Part shown: piece after piece, positions 1 to 11,733 of the stretch
Numbering within the stretch: the first letter of the stretch is position 1
Layout: every line of letters starts with the position of its first letter
DNA from: Gillisella vitis
Lineage (GTDB): Bacteria; Pseudomonadota; Alphaproteobacteria; Rhizobiales; Rhizobiaceae
Direction of reading: 5' to 3'
Length of the DNA: 64,000 bases
Assembly (NCBI RefSeq): GCF_014204625.1
Contig: NZ_JACHLU010000002.1
Span: 124,001 to 188,000, forward strand
The notes under the pieces: model-generated
What the model was told of the DNA's origin: nothing
Database searches by the model: none
The model's input: only the letters and a program-made list of their open reading frames with translations
Position numbers and translations under genes: made by a program

Positions 1-50
1 TGTTTGTCTTTTCGGGAAAACCGGGCTCCACTTTTCCCTGACAAACTCTA
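1..50 (-). repeat. palindromic intergenic repeat, first module (P1), reverse orientation
   Basis: The segment matches other copies at 25278-25341, 52190-52245 and 60853-60905. It has an outer stem (GTTTGTC/GACAAAC) around an inner core with AAAAGTGG and CCGGTTTT. Only this module is present here. The window edge cuts any flanking part. Confidence 0.8.
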
Positions 51-168
51 CAGCGACCCTTTGTGCGCCATATATGGCGCACAAAGGATCGCTGTAGCTC
101 TTTATATCTGCTGCATAATTTTCTCTTTAAACCGATTCCGGTTCAAAGAATGATGCAGTAGCGCTGTC
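48..168. repeat. double-palindrome repeat (GCGCCATATATGGCGC type)
   Basis: Two hairpins lie in tandem. The first is a long palindrome centred on GCGCCATATATGGCGC with arms reading ctacagcga/tcgctgtag. The second has arms gctgcat/atgcagt around a CCGATTCCGG-like loop. The same pair, with different arm bases that still pair, recurs at 34532-34636. Confidence 0.75.
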
Positions 169-235
169 ATGCCACAGATTGTTGCGAAATTCACTTAAAT
201 TACCGTCAACATTGATTATATGCCGTTACCAAAAA

Positions 236-263
236 GAAAGCCGCCCGGATAGGGGCGGCTTTT
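236..263 (-). terminator. ftsH intrinsic terminator
   Basis: A stem AAGCCGCCC/GGGCGGCTT lies 22 bp past the ftsH stop. On the minus strand it is followed by a T-rich stretch. Confidence 0.85.
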
Positions 264-284
264 GCATGTCATCAAAGCCTGGCT

Positions 285-2216
<1,932 letters not shown>

Positions 2217-2339
2217 CGAACTCCCCAGAGAAAATGCCTGGCGGAAAGTGCCGCCTTATTGTCTGACCATAACATAGGTTTCTCAAAGCGCCTTGCCAAG
2301 GAGAAGCATTGGCCAACTCTCGTTTTCCGTCAATAAGTT

Positions 2340-3713
2340 CTAAAAATCAGCCGGAAAAAACGGCTTTGCGCCCAAAACATCCGCCAGAGCCGTGGCAAGT
2401 GGCCAGTCGAAGGCTGGTAAAAAGGTGAAATATTGGGAAATGATCGGCTGGCATGGCCCATCCGCGCTGATGTGTCGCGCAGCATCCTCATGGTCTGTGT
2501 GAAGCTGAGGCATGGATTGCCGTCCAAGCGCTGCAATGGACACAGGGATTACGGCGGCGGTTTGGGCTGCATCGCCTGCGGCTGGCTCTGTCGGTGTGAC
2601 GCGCACGTCTGTCGTGCCATCATTGGCAATCTGCCAGCGGCCATCCCAGATGGCGTGCGTGCCGGGTGCCACGGTCAAGGTTGGATAACCGCGTGCTTCG
2701 CGCACCAGCAAAAGCCCCTGCTTGTGGCGGTGGGCCAGGCAGCGGCCAAGCGTGAGCCGTGCGCCGCAGGGTTGGTCCAGCAGGGCCAGCAGCCGATTGA
2801 GGGCCTGTTGCGAGGGGCCGTGGCTCTGGCCGCCAAGGCTTGTCACCAGCGCTTGCAGTGCATGGCGCAGACCGGCTTTCGCCGTGCTGAAAGCGTCCGT
2901 CTCCACCGCAATCACACCTGTTGCAGGGCGTGTCACATGGGTGCGGATCAGATCAGCCGCCTGTGTCGACAGGTCAAGCCGCTGTTGTGGTGATGGTAAT
3001 GCTGGGCAAGTGGCTTGTGACAAAGAGGGGAGTGACAAAGAGGGGAGTGACAGAGAGGGGTGTAAAAGGGCGGCACGAACCCGTGCCCGCTCCGACCGGG
3101 GATTGCTGTTTGAGGGATCTTCCAGCCAGCTTTGGCCACGGGCGCTTAGAAAACCACGAATCTCTTCGCGGCGGCAGGTCAGAAGTGGCCGATGGATCCA
3201 GATATGGTTGCGATAGAGCACGTGATCGGCCATTCCGGACAGGCCGAGGGCATTGTCCGTGTCATTGCGCTGCTTGCGCATGGCAATGGTCTCAGCCTGA
3301 TCATCGGCAGTGTGACCCGTGACAATCACGTCCGCACCAAGAGCAGCGGCGGCCTCCGCGAGCAGGTGATACCGGGCCTCGCGGGCTGCGGCGGAAATTC
3401 CGGTGGCAGGTTTTGGCCCGTTCCAGTGACGAATGACGTGCTCAATGCCAAGATCGGAACAGAGAGCAGCAACCTCTTGCGCTTCCTGTGCTGATTCGGG
3501 GCGAAGGCCATGGTCAATCGTGGCGGCAGCAAGCGTAACCGGATAAGCAGACGTGCCGTGCAGCAGCTCGTGCAGCGCAATCAGCAGGCCTTTGGAGTCA
3601 CTGCCTCCCGAGACGGCGACAAGCAATCGGCAGGGGCGCGGTCTTTTTTGCAAAAAGCGGTGAAGTGCTGTGTTCAGGGTGTCGAGCCGCTCAGATGAGG
3701 CCGTTGTCATCAT
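2340..3713 (-). CDS. tilS: tRNA(Ile)-lysidine synthase TilS
   Basis: The enzyme attaches lysine to C34 of the CAU-anticodon tRNA-Ile, so that it reads AUA. The PP-loop ATP site SGGSDS is at residues 35-40, followed by the DHGLRPES and GHTADDQAET motifs of the N-type PPase domain. The 457-residue length is normal for a TilS with a C-terminal RNA-binding part. The start overlaps the ybgF stop by 4 bp (ATGA), so the two genes are probably translationally coupled. A 15-bp tandem repeat (3016-3060, three units) adds a Pro-Ser-Leu-Ser-Leu run in the middle of the protein, which I infer is a tolerated linker expansion. The C-terminal half is poorly conserved, as is usual in this family. Confidence 0.93.
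   Translation of the reverse strand: MMTTASSERLDTLNTALHRFLQKRPRPCRLLVAVSGGSDSKGLLIALHELLHGTSAYPVTLAAATIDHGLRPESAQEAQEVAALCSDLGIEHVIRHWNGPKPATGISAAAREARYHLLAEAAAALGADVIVTGHTADDQAETIAMRKQRNDTDNALGLSGMADHVLYRNHIWIHRPLLTCRREEIRGFLSARGQSWLEDPSNSNPRSERARVRAALLHPSLSLPSLSLPSLSQATCPALPSPQQRLDLSTQAADLIRTHVTRPATGVIAVETDAFSTAKAGLRHALQALVTSLGGQSHGPSQQALNRLLALLDQPCGARLTLGRCLAHRHKQGLLLVREARGYPTLTVAPGTHAIWDGRWQIANDGTTDVRVTPTEPAAGDAAQTAAVIPVSIAALGRQSMPQLHTDHEDAARHISADGPCQPIISQYFTFLPAFDWPLATALADVLGAKPFFPADF
3016..3060. repeat. 15-bp tandem repeat inside tilS
   Basis: Three units of the type AGTGACAAAGAGGGG lie head to tail, the first and third each with one change. Because 15 is a multiple of three, the reading frame of tilS is kept and each unit adds five residues. 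Confidence 0.9.
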
Positions 3714-4690
3714 CCGCAGGCAAGGCGCTTCTGTTCGCTGGCGGATTTGCTCTGCACCGCTTTGGATGCATCCGGGTAACGTTTGTTGACTTCGCGCAAC
3801 GTGGCGCAGGCCGTGTCCTTATTGCCAAGGGCGGCAAGCGACATGCCAAGTTTCAGTAGAATTTCGGGGCCTTTGGCCGATTTGCCATAGCCCTGATAGG
3901 CTTTGAGAAATGTTTCTGCGGCGTCTTTATAGCGCTCTTGCGAATATTGCGCTTCGCCAAGCCAGAAACTGGCATCGGCGGCACGGGCGCTCTTGGGATA
4001 GCGGCTGATGAAATCCTTGAATTCGCCTTCGGCCGATTTGTAATCGCCTGACAAAACATGGCTGTAGGCAACCTGATAGAGGTCTTTCTCGCTGCCCAGA
4101 GAGGCCGTTTCATTGGCCGGTGCGGCTGGCACTCTGCCTGCGGCATTGTCGCCGGTCTGACCGTTCAGGCTGGCACCAACGGGATTGCCATTGCTGTCCA
4201 TGGCAATGGAGCCAAGAGTTGTTGGGCCGGGGGCATCTGTGGTTTGCGGCCGTGAGGCAACAGAGGGAGAGGCGGCGGAATCATCAATGATGTCGCCGAC
4301 CCTGTCGCCTGACGACGGCGCTTGCGGCGGCCGTGCGGCTACCGCCGGGCTGGAGCCCGGGGTGCCTGCGTCACTTCTTTTTTTTTCCAGCTCCTGGAAT
4401 CGGAATTCATTATCCTCCTGAGCCTTGCGGATGGTTTCCTGCATCTGGAGGAGCTGATAGCTCATATCTTCGATGCGACCGTTCAGCTGGCGGATTTCAT
4501 CTTCCAATTGCTGGATCTGGACCGTGTTATTCCCCTGCATTTGCTGCACCTGCTGCACTGGCAGAGGATTTGCCGGGGTATAGTGCTGTGCTTTATGGCC
4601 AAACAGCGAAAAAGCCATGGCACCTGTGCTGGCTTGAGGGCCGAGCAGGGCTGCGATCCCAACCATCCCGGCCACGACAAGTCTTTTCAT
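3710..4690 (-). CDS. ybgF: Tol-Pal system protein YbgF/CpoB, periplasmic TPR protein
   Basis: This periplasmic protein coordinates outer-membrane constriction by Tol-Pal with septal peptidoglycan synthesis. An N-terminal signal peptide ends at about AMA-F (residue 26). A coiled coil rich in Gln, Leu and Glu follows at about 56-105 and is the trimerisation region in this family. A low-complexity Pro/Ala/Ser linker leads to C-terminal TPR repeats from about residue 200, containing the YSHVLSGDY, FWLGEAQY and LLKLGMSLAALG helices. The 326-residue length fits. It lies 246 bp after pal and overlaps tilS by 4 bp. The region 4691-4870 between pal and this gene could hold its own promoter. Confidence 0.92.
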   Translation of the reverse strand: MKRLVVAGMVGIAALLGPQASTGAMAFSLFGHKAQHYTPANPLPVQQVQQMQGNNTVQIQQLEDEIRQLNGRIEDMSYQLLQMQETIRKAQEDNEFRFQELEKKRSDAGTPGSSPAVAARPPQAPSSGDRVGDIIDDSAASPSVASRPQTTDAPGPTTLGSIAMDSNGNPVGASLNGQTGDNAAGRVPAAPANETASLGSEKDLYQVAYSHVLSGDYKSAEGEFKDFISRYPKSARAADASFWLGEAQYSQERYKDAAETFLKAYQGYGKSAKGPEILLKLGMSLAALGNKDTACATLREVNKRYPDASKAVQSKSASEQKRLACG

Positions 4691-4878
4691 GTTTCGAGTT
4701 CCCGTTTTGTGTTGACCCTTGCGTCATGGCAGTAACAGGCTTTGACGCCTTGCATGTGAAAGCAAACCAGATGGCGCTTTGCAAAGCACTCTTGCGTGAA
4801 AACATAGCATCTTTGCAAGCGAAGCTTTTCTATTGTCTTGCAAAAGGCAGTGCAACTTCGGCCAAAATGTGGAGAAAA

Positions 4879-4908
4879 CAAAAGGGCGACCCGAAGGCCG
4901 CCCTTTTC
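4879..4908 (-). terminator. pal terminator
   Basis: The stem AAAAGGGCG/CGCCCTTTT, with extra GACC/GGCC pairs and a short loop, lies about 30 bp past the pal stop. It ends in a T run on the minus strand. Confidence 0.75.
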
Positions 4909-4936
4909 CTGGAGGTGATAACCGTGTTTGCCACGA

Positions 4937-5470
4937 TTACATGCCAGCGCCACCCAGAACGGTCACAGCGCGGCGGTTCTGGTTCCAGCACGATGCGTCG
5001 TCGCAGGTTGCAACAGGGCGTTCCTTGCCATACGAAATGGTCTTGATGCGGTTTGCAGGAACGCCACGCGAAACCAGATAGGCCTTGGTGGCCGCAGCGC
5101 GACGGGCACCCAGTGCAAGGTTGTATTCGCGGGTGCCGCGCTCATCCGAGTGGCCTTCAACCGTAATCGGATACTGCGAATACCGCTGCAACCACTGCGC
5201 CTGACGGTCCAGCGTCTGCTGGGCATCGGCACGCACAGACGAGCTGTCCGTGTCGAAGAAGATACGGTCGCCAACGTTGACAGTGAAGTCCTGGGTGGAG
5301 CCAGGGGTGGATGCACCTGCGCCGCCAAGGCCCAGTTCCGATGCGCTGTTGGGCAGGTTCTTTTTGGATGCGCAGCCAGCCAATGCCAATGTCAAGGCAA
5401 GTGCGACAATGGCTGGGTTGCTGGCGAGCTTTTGCATACGGCTTACTGCCGGGTTTACAGTGCGGCTCAT
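4937..5470 (-). CDS. pal: peptidoglycan-associated lipoprotein Pal
   Basis: Pal is an outer-membrane lipoprotein that binds peptidoglycan and is pulled on by TolB during division. I place the start at 5470 (MSRTVNP...) because AGGAG sits 8 bp upstream; an in-frame ATG at 5509 has no such site. The product is 177 residues. The lipobox LAGC follows a hydrophobic stretch, and the mature protein has a short linker and a C-terminal OmpA-like domain with the peptidoglycan-binding signature VEGHSDERGT. The gene is bracketed by a terminator on each side (after tolB and after itself), so it is probably transcribed from its own promoter in 5471-5615. Confidence 0.96.
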   Translation of the reverse strand: MSRTVNPAVSRMQKLASNPAIVALALTLALAGCASKKNLPNSASELGLGGAGASTPGSTQDFTVNVGDRIFFDTDSSSVRADAQQTLDRQAQWLQRYSQYPITVEGHSDERGTREYNLALGARRAAATKAYLVSRGVPANRIKTISYGKERPVATCDDASCWNQNRRAVTVLGGAGM

Positions 5471-5618
5471 AGCCGATCTCCTTACGTGGTCAATTTGGGA
5501 CGTTGTCAATTTGGGACGGTGTCAATCAAGGTTGCCGAACTCTAACCAAGACTGGTTACTCTTCCAACAACATTTATGGTTAATTTTTTCTCAATGACGG
5601 TTTAAATACCGTGTGTTT

Positions 5619-5651
5619 TCAGCCGCCCGTCTCAAACAGACGGGCGGCTGG
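5619..5651 (-). terminator. tolB intrinsic terminator
   Basis: A 13-bp GC-rich stem (CAGCCGCCCGTCT/AGACGGGCGGCTG) with a 5-nt loop lies directly after tolB. On the minus strand it is followed by AAAACAC rather than a clean T tract, so termination efficiency is uncertain, but the hairpin is very stable. Confidence 0.7.
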
Positions 5652-5658
5652 TAATGTC

Positions 5659-6984
5659 CTATTCCAGAAGCGGCGACCAGGCCGGGTCAGAGGCGTAGCC
5701 CGGAGTCTTGATAATCTGCTCGTTATAACCGCTCAGATCGATCGAGTGCAGCTGTGGGCCACCGGCACCAGCCGCATCTGAGAAATACATGATGACGCGG
5801 CCATTGGGGGCCCATGTCGGACCTTCATTGTGGAAGCCGGTGGTCAGCAGGCGTTCGCCCGAGCCATCGACCTTCATCACGCCGATGGAGAATTTGCCGC
5901 CAGCCTGTTTGGTGAAGGCAATCAGATCGCCGCGTGGCGACCAGACCGGGGTGGAGTAGGAGCCTTCGCCAAAAGAAATGCGGGTCTGGCCCGAACCATC
6001 GGAATTCATCACGTAGAGTTGCTGACGGCCACCACGGTCGCTTTCAAACACGATCCGTTTTCCATCGGGGGAGTAGGAGGGTGATGTGTCAATCGCCGCC
6101 GTGCTGGTCAGACGGGTGGTGGTGCGCGAGCGCAGGTCCATGGTGTAGATATTGGCGTTGCCGCCTTCCTGCAAACTCATGATCACGCGCTGACCATCGG
6201 GCGAGAAGCGGGGCGCAAAGGTCATGCCGGGGAAATTGCCCACCACTTCGCGCTGTCCGGTTTCAAGCTGCAACATGTAAACCCGCGGCTGGTTGCCTTC
6301 AAACGACATGTAGGTGATTTCCTGCCGGTTTGGCGAGAAACGCGGTGTCAGCACAATATTGGCATTGTTGGTCAACATGCGCACATTGGCACCGTCCTGA
6401 TCCATAATGGCCAGCTGATGCTTGCGGTCTGTCTTGGTGCCGCTTTCCGACACAAACACGATGCGGGTGTCGAAATAGCCCTTTTCGCCGGTGATGCGCT
6501 CATAAATCGCATCGGCAATGATATGGGCCACACGCCGCCAGTTTTCCGGCTGGGTGTAGAATTGCTGGCCGCTCATCTGCTGGCCTGCATAGGTGTCCCA
6601 GAGACGGAACTCGGCCCGCAGGCGGCCATCCGGCTCCTGATTGATACGCCCAACCACAAGCGCCTGCGCATTCAGCACAGTCCAGTTCTGCATGTTGGGG
6701 GCTTGATCCGGGTTGATGTTCTTGTCGATAAAGGCACCATGATTGACCGGAGCAAACAGGCCAGAGCGCTTGAGGTCTGCCTCCACGACGGCCGAAATTT
6801 GCGCACCAATGCCGTTTTTGGAGACGAAATCGGGAATGGCAATCGGCATGGGCGCGACATTGCCCTTGTTGATGTTGATTTCAACAAGCGCAAGCGCCGG
6901 TGTCGAGAAGGTACAGACCATACCGGCCAGCACACTCAAAATACGAAGGATTGGCAGAATACGTAAGCGTGGGAATGTTTTCAT
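5659..6984 (-). CDS. tolB: Tol-Pal system periplasmic protein TolB
   Basis: TolB is the periplasmic component that links the TolQRA motor to Pal. The 441-residue product begins with a signal peptide (cleavage around PALA-LVE, residue 33). It has an N-terminal alpha/beta domain and then a six-bladed beta-propeller. The blades show repeated SPDG/SPNR and YxSxxG-type signatures, for example in the segments [24 protein letters not shown] and [12 protein letters not shown]. It follows tolA by 20 bp, so the two genes are probably in one transcript. Confidence 0.97.
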   Translation of the reverse strand: MKTFPRLRILPILRILSVLAGMVCTFSTPALALVEININKGNVAPMPIAIPDFVSKNGIGAQISAVVEADLKRSGLFAPVNHGAFIDKNINPDQAPNMQNWTVLNAQALVVGRINQEPDGRLRAEFRLWDTYAGQQMSGQQFYTQPENWRRVAHIIADAIYERITGEKGYFDTRIVFVSESGTKTDRKHQLAIMDQDGANVRMLTNNANIVLTPRFSPNRQEITYMSFEGNQPRVYMLQLETGQREVVGNFPGMTFAPRFSPDGQRVIMSLQEGGNANIYTMDLRSRTTTRLTSTAAIDTSPSYSPDGKRIVFESDRGGRQQLYVMNSDGSGQTRISFGEGSYSTPVWSPRGDLIAFTKQAGGKFSIGVMKVDGSGERLLTTGFHNEGPTWAPNGRVIMYFSDAAGAGGPQLHSIDLSGYNEQIIKTPGYASDPAWSPLLE

Positions 6985-7004
6985 AGAGGAAAGCCTTTCA
7001 GCTC

Positions 7005-8168
7005 TTACATGAATTGGCTCGGGTCGAAATTCACGACAACCTCAGACCAGGCATCGTATTTATCGGGCGGCAAATCTTTGAACGGGGCAGATTTTAAAAT
7101 AGCACGGCGGGCGCTGCTGATCATAACCTGTTGTGACGATGGCGAGCCGCCGGTGGCTGTCACCTCCGGCTCACCAATGATGTTGCCGGATTCATCCAGC
7201 TTGAAATGGGCACGGATGACCATGCCTTCCATGCCGGACATTCCGGCAAAACTATTCCAGTTGTTCTGAATCTGGCCGCGCAATGCGTCGATTTCGCTCT
7301 GGCTCAGGCTCGTTCCGCCGGTGGTTTTCTTGCCACCGAATGCTGCCTGATCGGTGGAGCGCTTGGCACCGCCGCCTGCTGCATCGGTTTTGTTCAAAAG
7401 GGCTGCAATTTCATCGGCGTTGAAATCGCTTTCTTTTGAGGCTTTGGACTTGGCAGCCTGCTGGTTCTTGTCAGCCTTCTTCACGTCCGGGGCCTTGGCC
7501 GCTTCGGTTTTCGGCTTGGCTTCAGGCTTGGCGTCCTCGGCCTTGGTTTCATCTGGCTTTGGCGGTTCCGGCTTTGGCTTCACCGCAGGCAAAGGCACGC
7601 TGGAGGGCAGGGGAATGTCTTCCGCTTTTGCCACTTCCTGCGGTTTCTGCTCTGGCTTGGCCTCGGGCTTTGCTTCCGGCTTCACCTCTGGCTTGGGCGT
7701 TGGTTTTGGCTCGGCGAGAGGGACTGGTACGTCCTTGGGAACAGGAACACTGTCTTTGGAAGGGGCAACAGCCGTCTCTTCCTTGGCAATGTCCTTGACG
7801 TCATTGCTCTTTTCGTCTGGCGTCGGCTTGACCTGATCAACCTTTTCAGGGGCGGCGGCAACCTCTTCCTTCGACGGGCGCTTGTTGGGCGTCGGCGGGG
7901 TTTTCATGTCGACGTCGTTTTCGCCCATGTTTTCGGCGTTCTCAACCACGTTCGGCTTTTTGGTCGGGGTGGGTGCGGATTTCTCACGCTTTGGGGCTTG
8001 TTTATCGCCCTGCTGGATCTGGGTCAGCTCGGAAATGGGCACGAGATCAACCGGCAGCGCCTCGACATCGGCCACTTGCATAGGTTCAGGTGCGCTCAAC
8101 GTCAGCAGCGCCATTGCCAGCGCCGTTGCGTGTAAAATCGCGGATGTGACGATACTGCCTTTCATCAC
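7005..8168 (-). CDS. tolA: cell envelope integrity protein TolA
   Basis: TolA is the inner-membrane protein that transmits proton-motive force from TolQR across the periplasm. An uncleaved transmembrane helix at about residues 6-25 is followed by a very long Lys/Pro/Glu/Ala-rich region (about 50-275). The C-terminal domain (about 285-387) has a TonB/TolA-like fold. The open frame begins with GTG at 8168, and ATG at 8165 (one codon later) is the likelier start. The spacing from tolR is 6 bp. The Pro/Lys/Glu composition of the linker differs from the Ala/Lys/Glu helix of enterobacterial TolA and is nearer to alphaproteobacterial TolA. Confidence 0.9.
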   Translation of the reverse strand: MMKGSIVTSAILHATALAMALLTLSAPEPMQVADVEALPVDLVPISELTQIQQGDKQAPKREKSAPTPTKKPNVVENAENMGENDVDMKTPPTPNKRPSKEEVAAAPEKVDQVKPTPDEKSNDVKDIAKEETAVAPSKDSVPVPKDVPVPLAEPKPTPKPEVKPEAKPEAKPEQKPQEVAKAEDIPLPSSVPLPAVKPKPEPPKPDETKAEDAKPEAKPKTEAAKAPDVKKADKNQQAAKSKASKESDFNADEIAALLNKTDAAGGGAKRSTDQAAFGGKKTTGGTSLSQSEIDALRGQIQNNWNSFAGMSGMEGMVIRAHFKLDESGNIIGEPEVTATGGSPSSQQVMISSARRAILKSAPFKDLPPDKYDAWSEVVVNFDPSQFM

Positions 8169-8174
8169 GAAAGA

Positions 8175-8639
<465 letters not shown>

Positions 8640-8663
8640 GAGCTTACCCCTTTCGCCAGGCGG

Positions 8664-9383
8664 TTATTCTGCGGCCTGACGGGGCTGCAATTTTTCATCA
8701 ATCTGGCGAGACAGAATGCCGGAAAACTCATCGGCAAAGCCTTCCATGCGCGATGACAGCTTGCCCGCTTCGCCGGAAAACTTGTTATAGGCAATAACCG
8801 CTGGAATCGCGGCAACCAGGCCAATGGCGGTTGCCAGCAGCGCTTCGGCAATACCGGGTGCCACAACCGCAAGGTTGGTGGACTTGGAACCGGCAATGGC
8901 CTGAAACGACGTCATGATACCAACAACAGTCCCAAACAGACCGATAAATGGACCGGCGGAACCGATGGTGGCCAGAGAACCAAGACGGGCTTCAAACGCT
9001 TCGGCTTCGCGGGACAGGGTTACGTCCATGGCACGGTCAATGCGCATTTGCAGGCCGATGGGCGAGCGTGCTCCACGCTCGAAGCTCTTTTTCCATTCCC
9101 GCATGGCGGCGACAAAAATCGCGGCAAGGCCGGTGTTGTTGCGCTCGGCCAGGCTGCGATACAGCTCTTCCAGCGACTGGCCCGACCAGAATACCTGTTC
9201 AAACTGGCTGAACTGCCTGCGCGCCTTGGCAAAGCTGATGTATTTGTCGATGACAATAGCCCATGTCCAGACAGATGCAGCCAAAAGCCCGAGCATAACC
9301 AGTTTCACAATAAAGCCAGCCTGCATAAACAAGGCCCAAAGGCTCACATCATGCGTCGCGGCTGCTAATCCTGCTTGTTCCAT
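8664..9383 (-). CDS. tolQ: TolQ, MotA/ExbB-family motor subunit
   Basis: TolQ is the inner-membrane channel subunit of the Tol motor. The 239-residue product has three predicted transmembrane helices (about 23-45, 135-158 and 170-195) and the family signature [13 protein letters not shown] around residues 150-160. It is the first gene of tolQRAB here. A 311-bp gap separates it from ybgC upstream, so it may start a transcript of its own. Confidence 0.96.
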   Translation of the reverse strand: MEQAGLAAATHDVSLWALFMQAGFIVKLVMLGLLAASVWTWAIVIDKYISFAKARRQFSQFEQVFWSGQSLEELYRSLAERNNTGLAAIFVAAMREWKKSFERGARSPIGLQMRIDRAMDVTLSREAEAFEARLGSLATIGSAGPFIGLFGTVVGIMTSFQAIAGSKSTNLAVVAPGIAEALLATAIGLVAAIPAVIAYNKFSGEAGKLSSRMEGFADEFSGILSRQIDEKLQPRQAAE

Positions 9384-9694
9384 TGTTACCGTTCCTGAAA
9401 TCCAACCGCCCGGACAAGATTATTGCCCGCGCAACCTGTCGCATTCCCATCATCATTGATGAAAACGCGCGTTCATGCATGAAATCACTGCATAGTTTTA
9501 TCTCAAGCTGATGTCAGCCCAAGTTTATGCAGCAAAACTCTGTTGCAAGATGTGCGCGGACCTTGGCAATCCATCCCCAAAGCACCCAAACTGCCTTTTC
9601 AACCGTAATTTTGGTCAAAGGAAGGCGTGCGGCGCACAAATCACCGCAGCCGCATTAAGACAACATTATCCTTAATGTTTGGTTATCAGCGCTT
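9384..9694. other. ybgC-tolQ intergenic region
   Basis: I found no gene, RNA or clear terminator in these 311 bp. It is the natural place for a tolQRAB promoter, but I could not pick a convincing -35/-10 pair. Confidence 0.5.
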
Positions 9695-10144
9695 TTATAC
9701 GGCGGCAGGGCCGAGAAATTTTTCCGCAATTGTCTCCGGCAGCCGACGCGGACGGCCATGTCTGTTGACCACGGCAATCACAACCTTTGCTTCAATCAAC
9801 CGCCGCTCACCGCTGTTGATGGTCTGCCGCAGCACCATTTTGGCACCACCGGCCTTTTCGGTGATGGTTTCAATGGTCAAAATATCGTCCATCCGGGCCG
9901 GGCTTTTGAAATCCAGCTCCATGCGATGCACCACAAACACCAGCCCTTCGTCATCGGCATTGATCAGGGTGCTCTGTTCGCAACCAAGGCAGCGCAGATA
10001 ATCGGTGCGACCGCGCTCGAGAAAATGCAGATAGCGGGCGTGGTAGACCAGACCGGAAAAATCGGTGTCTTCGTAATAGACCCGTTGGGTCAGGCTGTGA
10101 CCGCCGTCAATCAGATGACCGCTGAGGGAAAATGCTTCTGTCAT
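9695..10144 (-). CDS. ybgC: YbgC, Tol-Pal-associated acyl-CoA thioesterase
   Basis: This 149-residue hotdog-fold thioesterase is usually encoded at the head of tol-pal clusters. The active-site signature is present near residues 23-45 in the segments RVYYEDTDFSGLVYH and RYLHFLERGRTDYL. The Asp of DFSG is the catalytic residue of the 4-hydroxybenzoyl-CoA thioesterase-like family. Its start lies 10 bp after the stop of the DinB-like gene, so the cluster may be transcribed from further upstream. Confidence 0.94.
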   Translation of the reverse strand: MTEAFSLSGHLIDGGHSLTQRVYYEDTDFSGLVYHARYLHFLERGRTDYLRCLGCEQSTLINADDEGLVFVVHRMELDFKSPARMDDILTIETITEKAGGAKMVLRQTINSGERRLIEAKVVIAVVNRHGRPRRLPETIAEKFLGPAAV

Positions 10145-10154
10145 AATTGGTCTT

Positions 10155-10715
10155 TCAATGGTGGAGATCGGCTTCTGTCCAGCCCAATATTTGCATCACA
10201 TCAACACGGTCTTTAAAATCATTGGTGGTGATAAATTCGTCGAGCTGGGGTGGTTTGACGCTGGTGCCAGCCAGCATGGCATGGACCTGACCGCGATGGT
10301 GGGTCTGATGGTGAAACAGGTGGAAGAGAAGATCATCGCACCGTTCAATTTGCAGTCTCGTGCCGCGATCCACAGTGACATTATGGGCAAGCGCCTCAGC
10401 GGTGAGAGCATCGCAGAGGTTTAAAAGACGCTGATCGACGGCGAATTGGGCCTTGTGCAAGGCGTCAATCGTTTCAAACGGCTCTTCATTGTCAAAGGCT
10501 GCGAGCCCAAGCGTGCCGCCTTCTAAAGCATCCACATAGAACCAATCGACGGTCAGAATATGGTTGAGCGTTGTCTTGATGGAGGGGAAAAAACTGGTGC
10601 GTGGCGCTTCAAACTCACCCGGTTGAAGCTGCGCACAGGCCCCTAGCAGGCGCGCATTGGCCAAGATATTGTTGCGGGCCATTTTGCGAAAAATACGGCA
10701 GGGATCCATGATCAT
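10155..10715 (-). CDS. DinB/YfiT-family putative metal-dependent protein
   Basis: The 186-residue, mainly helical protein fits the DinB four-helix bundle. Candidate metal ligands are the His in NHILTVDW (about 52) and two His in the HHQTHHRGQ segment (about 136 and 140). The first His plus a C-terminal HxxxH is the usual pattern. Members act as thiol-dependent transferases or are of unknown function, and no substrate can be given here. The start overlaps the stop of the NUDIX gene upstream by 4 bp (ATGA). A second in-frame ATG lies two codons in. Confidence 0.8.
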   Translation of the reverse strand: MIMDPCRIFRKMARNNILANARLLGACAQLQPGEFEAPRTSFFPSIKTTLNHILTVDWFYVDALEGGTLGLAAFDNEEPFETIDALHKAQFAVDQRLLNLCDALTAEALAHNVTVDRGTRLQIERCDDLLFHLFHHQTHHRGQVHAMLAGTSVKPPQLDEFITTNDFKDRVDVMQILGWTEADLHH

Positions 10716-11221
10716 GATCGAGGCTTTCCTTCATCAACGATCAGATGTTCCACGCGCTCTGGTAGCTTACCCATATAGCTGCCAAGAAAGGCTGGCCGAA
10801 TATCAAACGTCTGAAAGGCCGTGGCCGTTGCGGGCACCCAGCGAAACTCCACCTCGGTGGGGCCATCCACCACGCGATGGACAATGTCTTCGGGATGGAA
10901 GGGCAGGGGAATATCCATGGTCAACAGATAGTAAAATCCCAGCTCATGGGCGCGGTACTCATCAAAAGAAAAGAAGTTTTCAGCCGTGAACAGCAGGCGT
11001 TCGATGCGAACGGTGCGGTCGATTTCCTCCTGCATTTCGCGGATAATCGTCTGCTCGCTGTTTTCACCAATCTCGGCCCGGCCGCCGGGCAAGGCCCAAT
11101 AGGTATCTTTGATGCTTCTCTGCACCAGCAGATGGTCGTTGTGCAGGATCACCCCTGCCACCCGGAAGGAAAACAATTGCGGCTTTTTATCCAGCCGGAT
11201 CATGTGGCGCTGTTCGGTCAT
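10712..11221 (-). CDS. NUDIX hydrolase (copy 1)
   Basis: The protein is a pyrophosphohydrolase of nucleoside-diphosphate-linked compounds; its substrate is unknown. The NUDIX box reads GGRAEIGENSEQTIIREMQE-E, with the REMQEE core intact. I place the start at 11221 (MTEQRHM) because it overlaps the upstream NUDIX stop by 4 bp; an ATG at 11248 would overlap much more. The product is 169 residues. It is clearly paralogous to the next NUDIX protein: both share the RVAG start, the ENFF segment, the ExGxYYL segment and the FxWxPAT segment. Confidence 0.9.
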   Translation of the reverse strand: MTEQRHMIRLDKKPQLFSFRVAGVILHNDHLLVQRSIKDTYWALPGGRAEIGENSEQTIIREMQEEIDRTVRIERLLFTAENFFSFDEYRAHELGFYYLLTMDIPLPFHPEDIVHRVVDGPTEVEFRWVPATATAFQTFDIRPAFLGSYMGKLPERVEHLIVDEGKPRS

Positions 11222-11733
11222 TTGTCGTCCAGATTGCCATCGTCCCACACCAGATGGCGAGCAGTTTGCGGCAGGGTTTCAATCTCGTCGGCGATAAAAT
11301 AAGGTGGAATATCGAGTTTTTTCAAGGCATCGGACGTGGCAGGTGCCCATTTGAATTCCAGCGCGTTCTTTCCATCCTGAATACGATGGATGATGTCACT
11401 CTCGTGAAAATCCAGTGTTTCCGGCAGATGCATCAGATAATAGAGACCAAATTCGTGCCAGTCGCGGCCCTCATAGTGGAAGAAATTTTCGACGCTCCAC
11501 AGCAGCCTGTCCACCTGCGCCTCCAGCCCAAGCTCTTCCATCATCTCGCGCTTCAACGTCTCAGCGGAGGCTTCGCCCACCTCGGCACGGCCACCGGGAA
11601 AGGTCCAGAATTTTTCATGGGCAGCCCGATGCACCAGCACATGGCCGTTGCGAAAGGCAAGGCCCGCCACCCGCATCTGAAAGGTGCGGTTCTTCTGTTT
11701 CAGCCGAATACGGTTGTCTACGGGTTTAGCCAA
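11218..11733 (-). CDS. NUDIX hydrolase (copy 2)
   Basis: This 171-residue protein has the NUDIX box GGRAEVGEASAETLKREMME-E and is a paralogue of its downstream neighbour, so the pair arose by tandem duplication. Both copies keep the Glu residues needed for metal binding, so both are probably active. The start overlaps the metallophosphoesterase stop by 8 bp. The chain of overlaps (phosphoesterase, NUDIX, NUDIX, DinB) suggests one transcript running toward ybgC. Confidence 0.9.
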   Translation of the reverse strand: MAKPVDNRIRLKQKNRTFQMRVAGLAFRNGHVLVHRAAHEKFWTFPGGRAEVGEASAETLKREMMEELGLEAQVDRLLWSVENFFHYEGRDWHEFGLYYLMHLPETLDFHESDIIHRIQDGKNALEFKWAPATSDALKKLDIPPYFIADEIETLPQTARHLVWDDGNLDDK

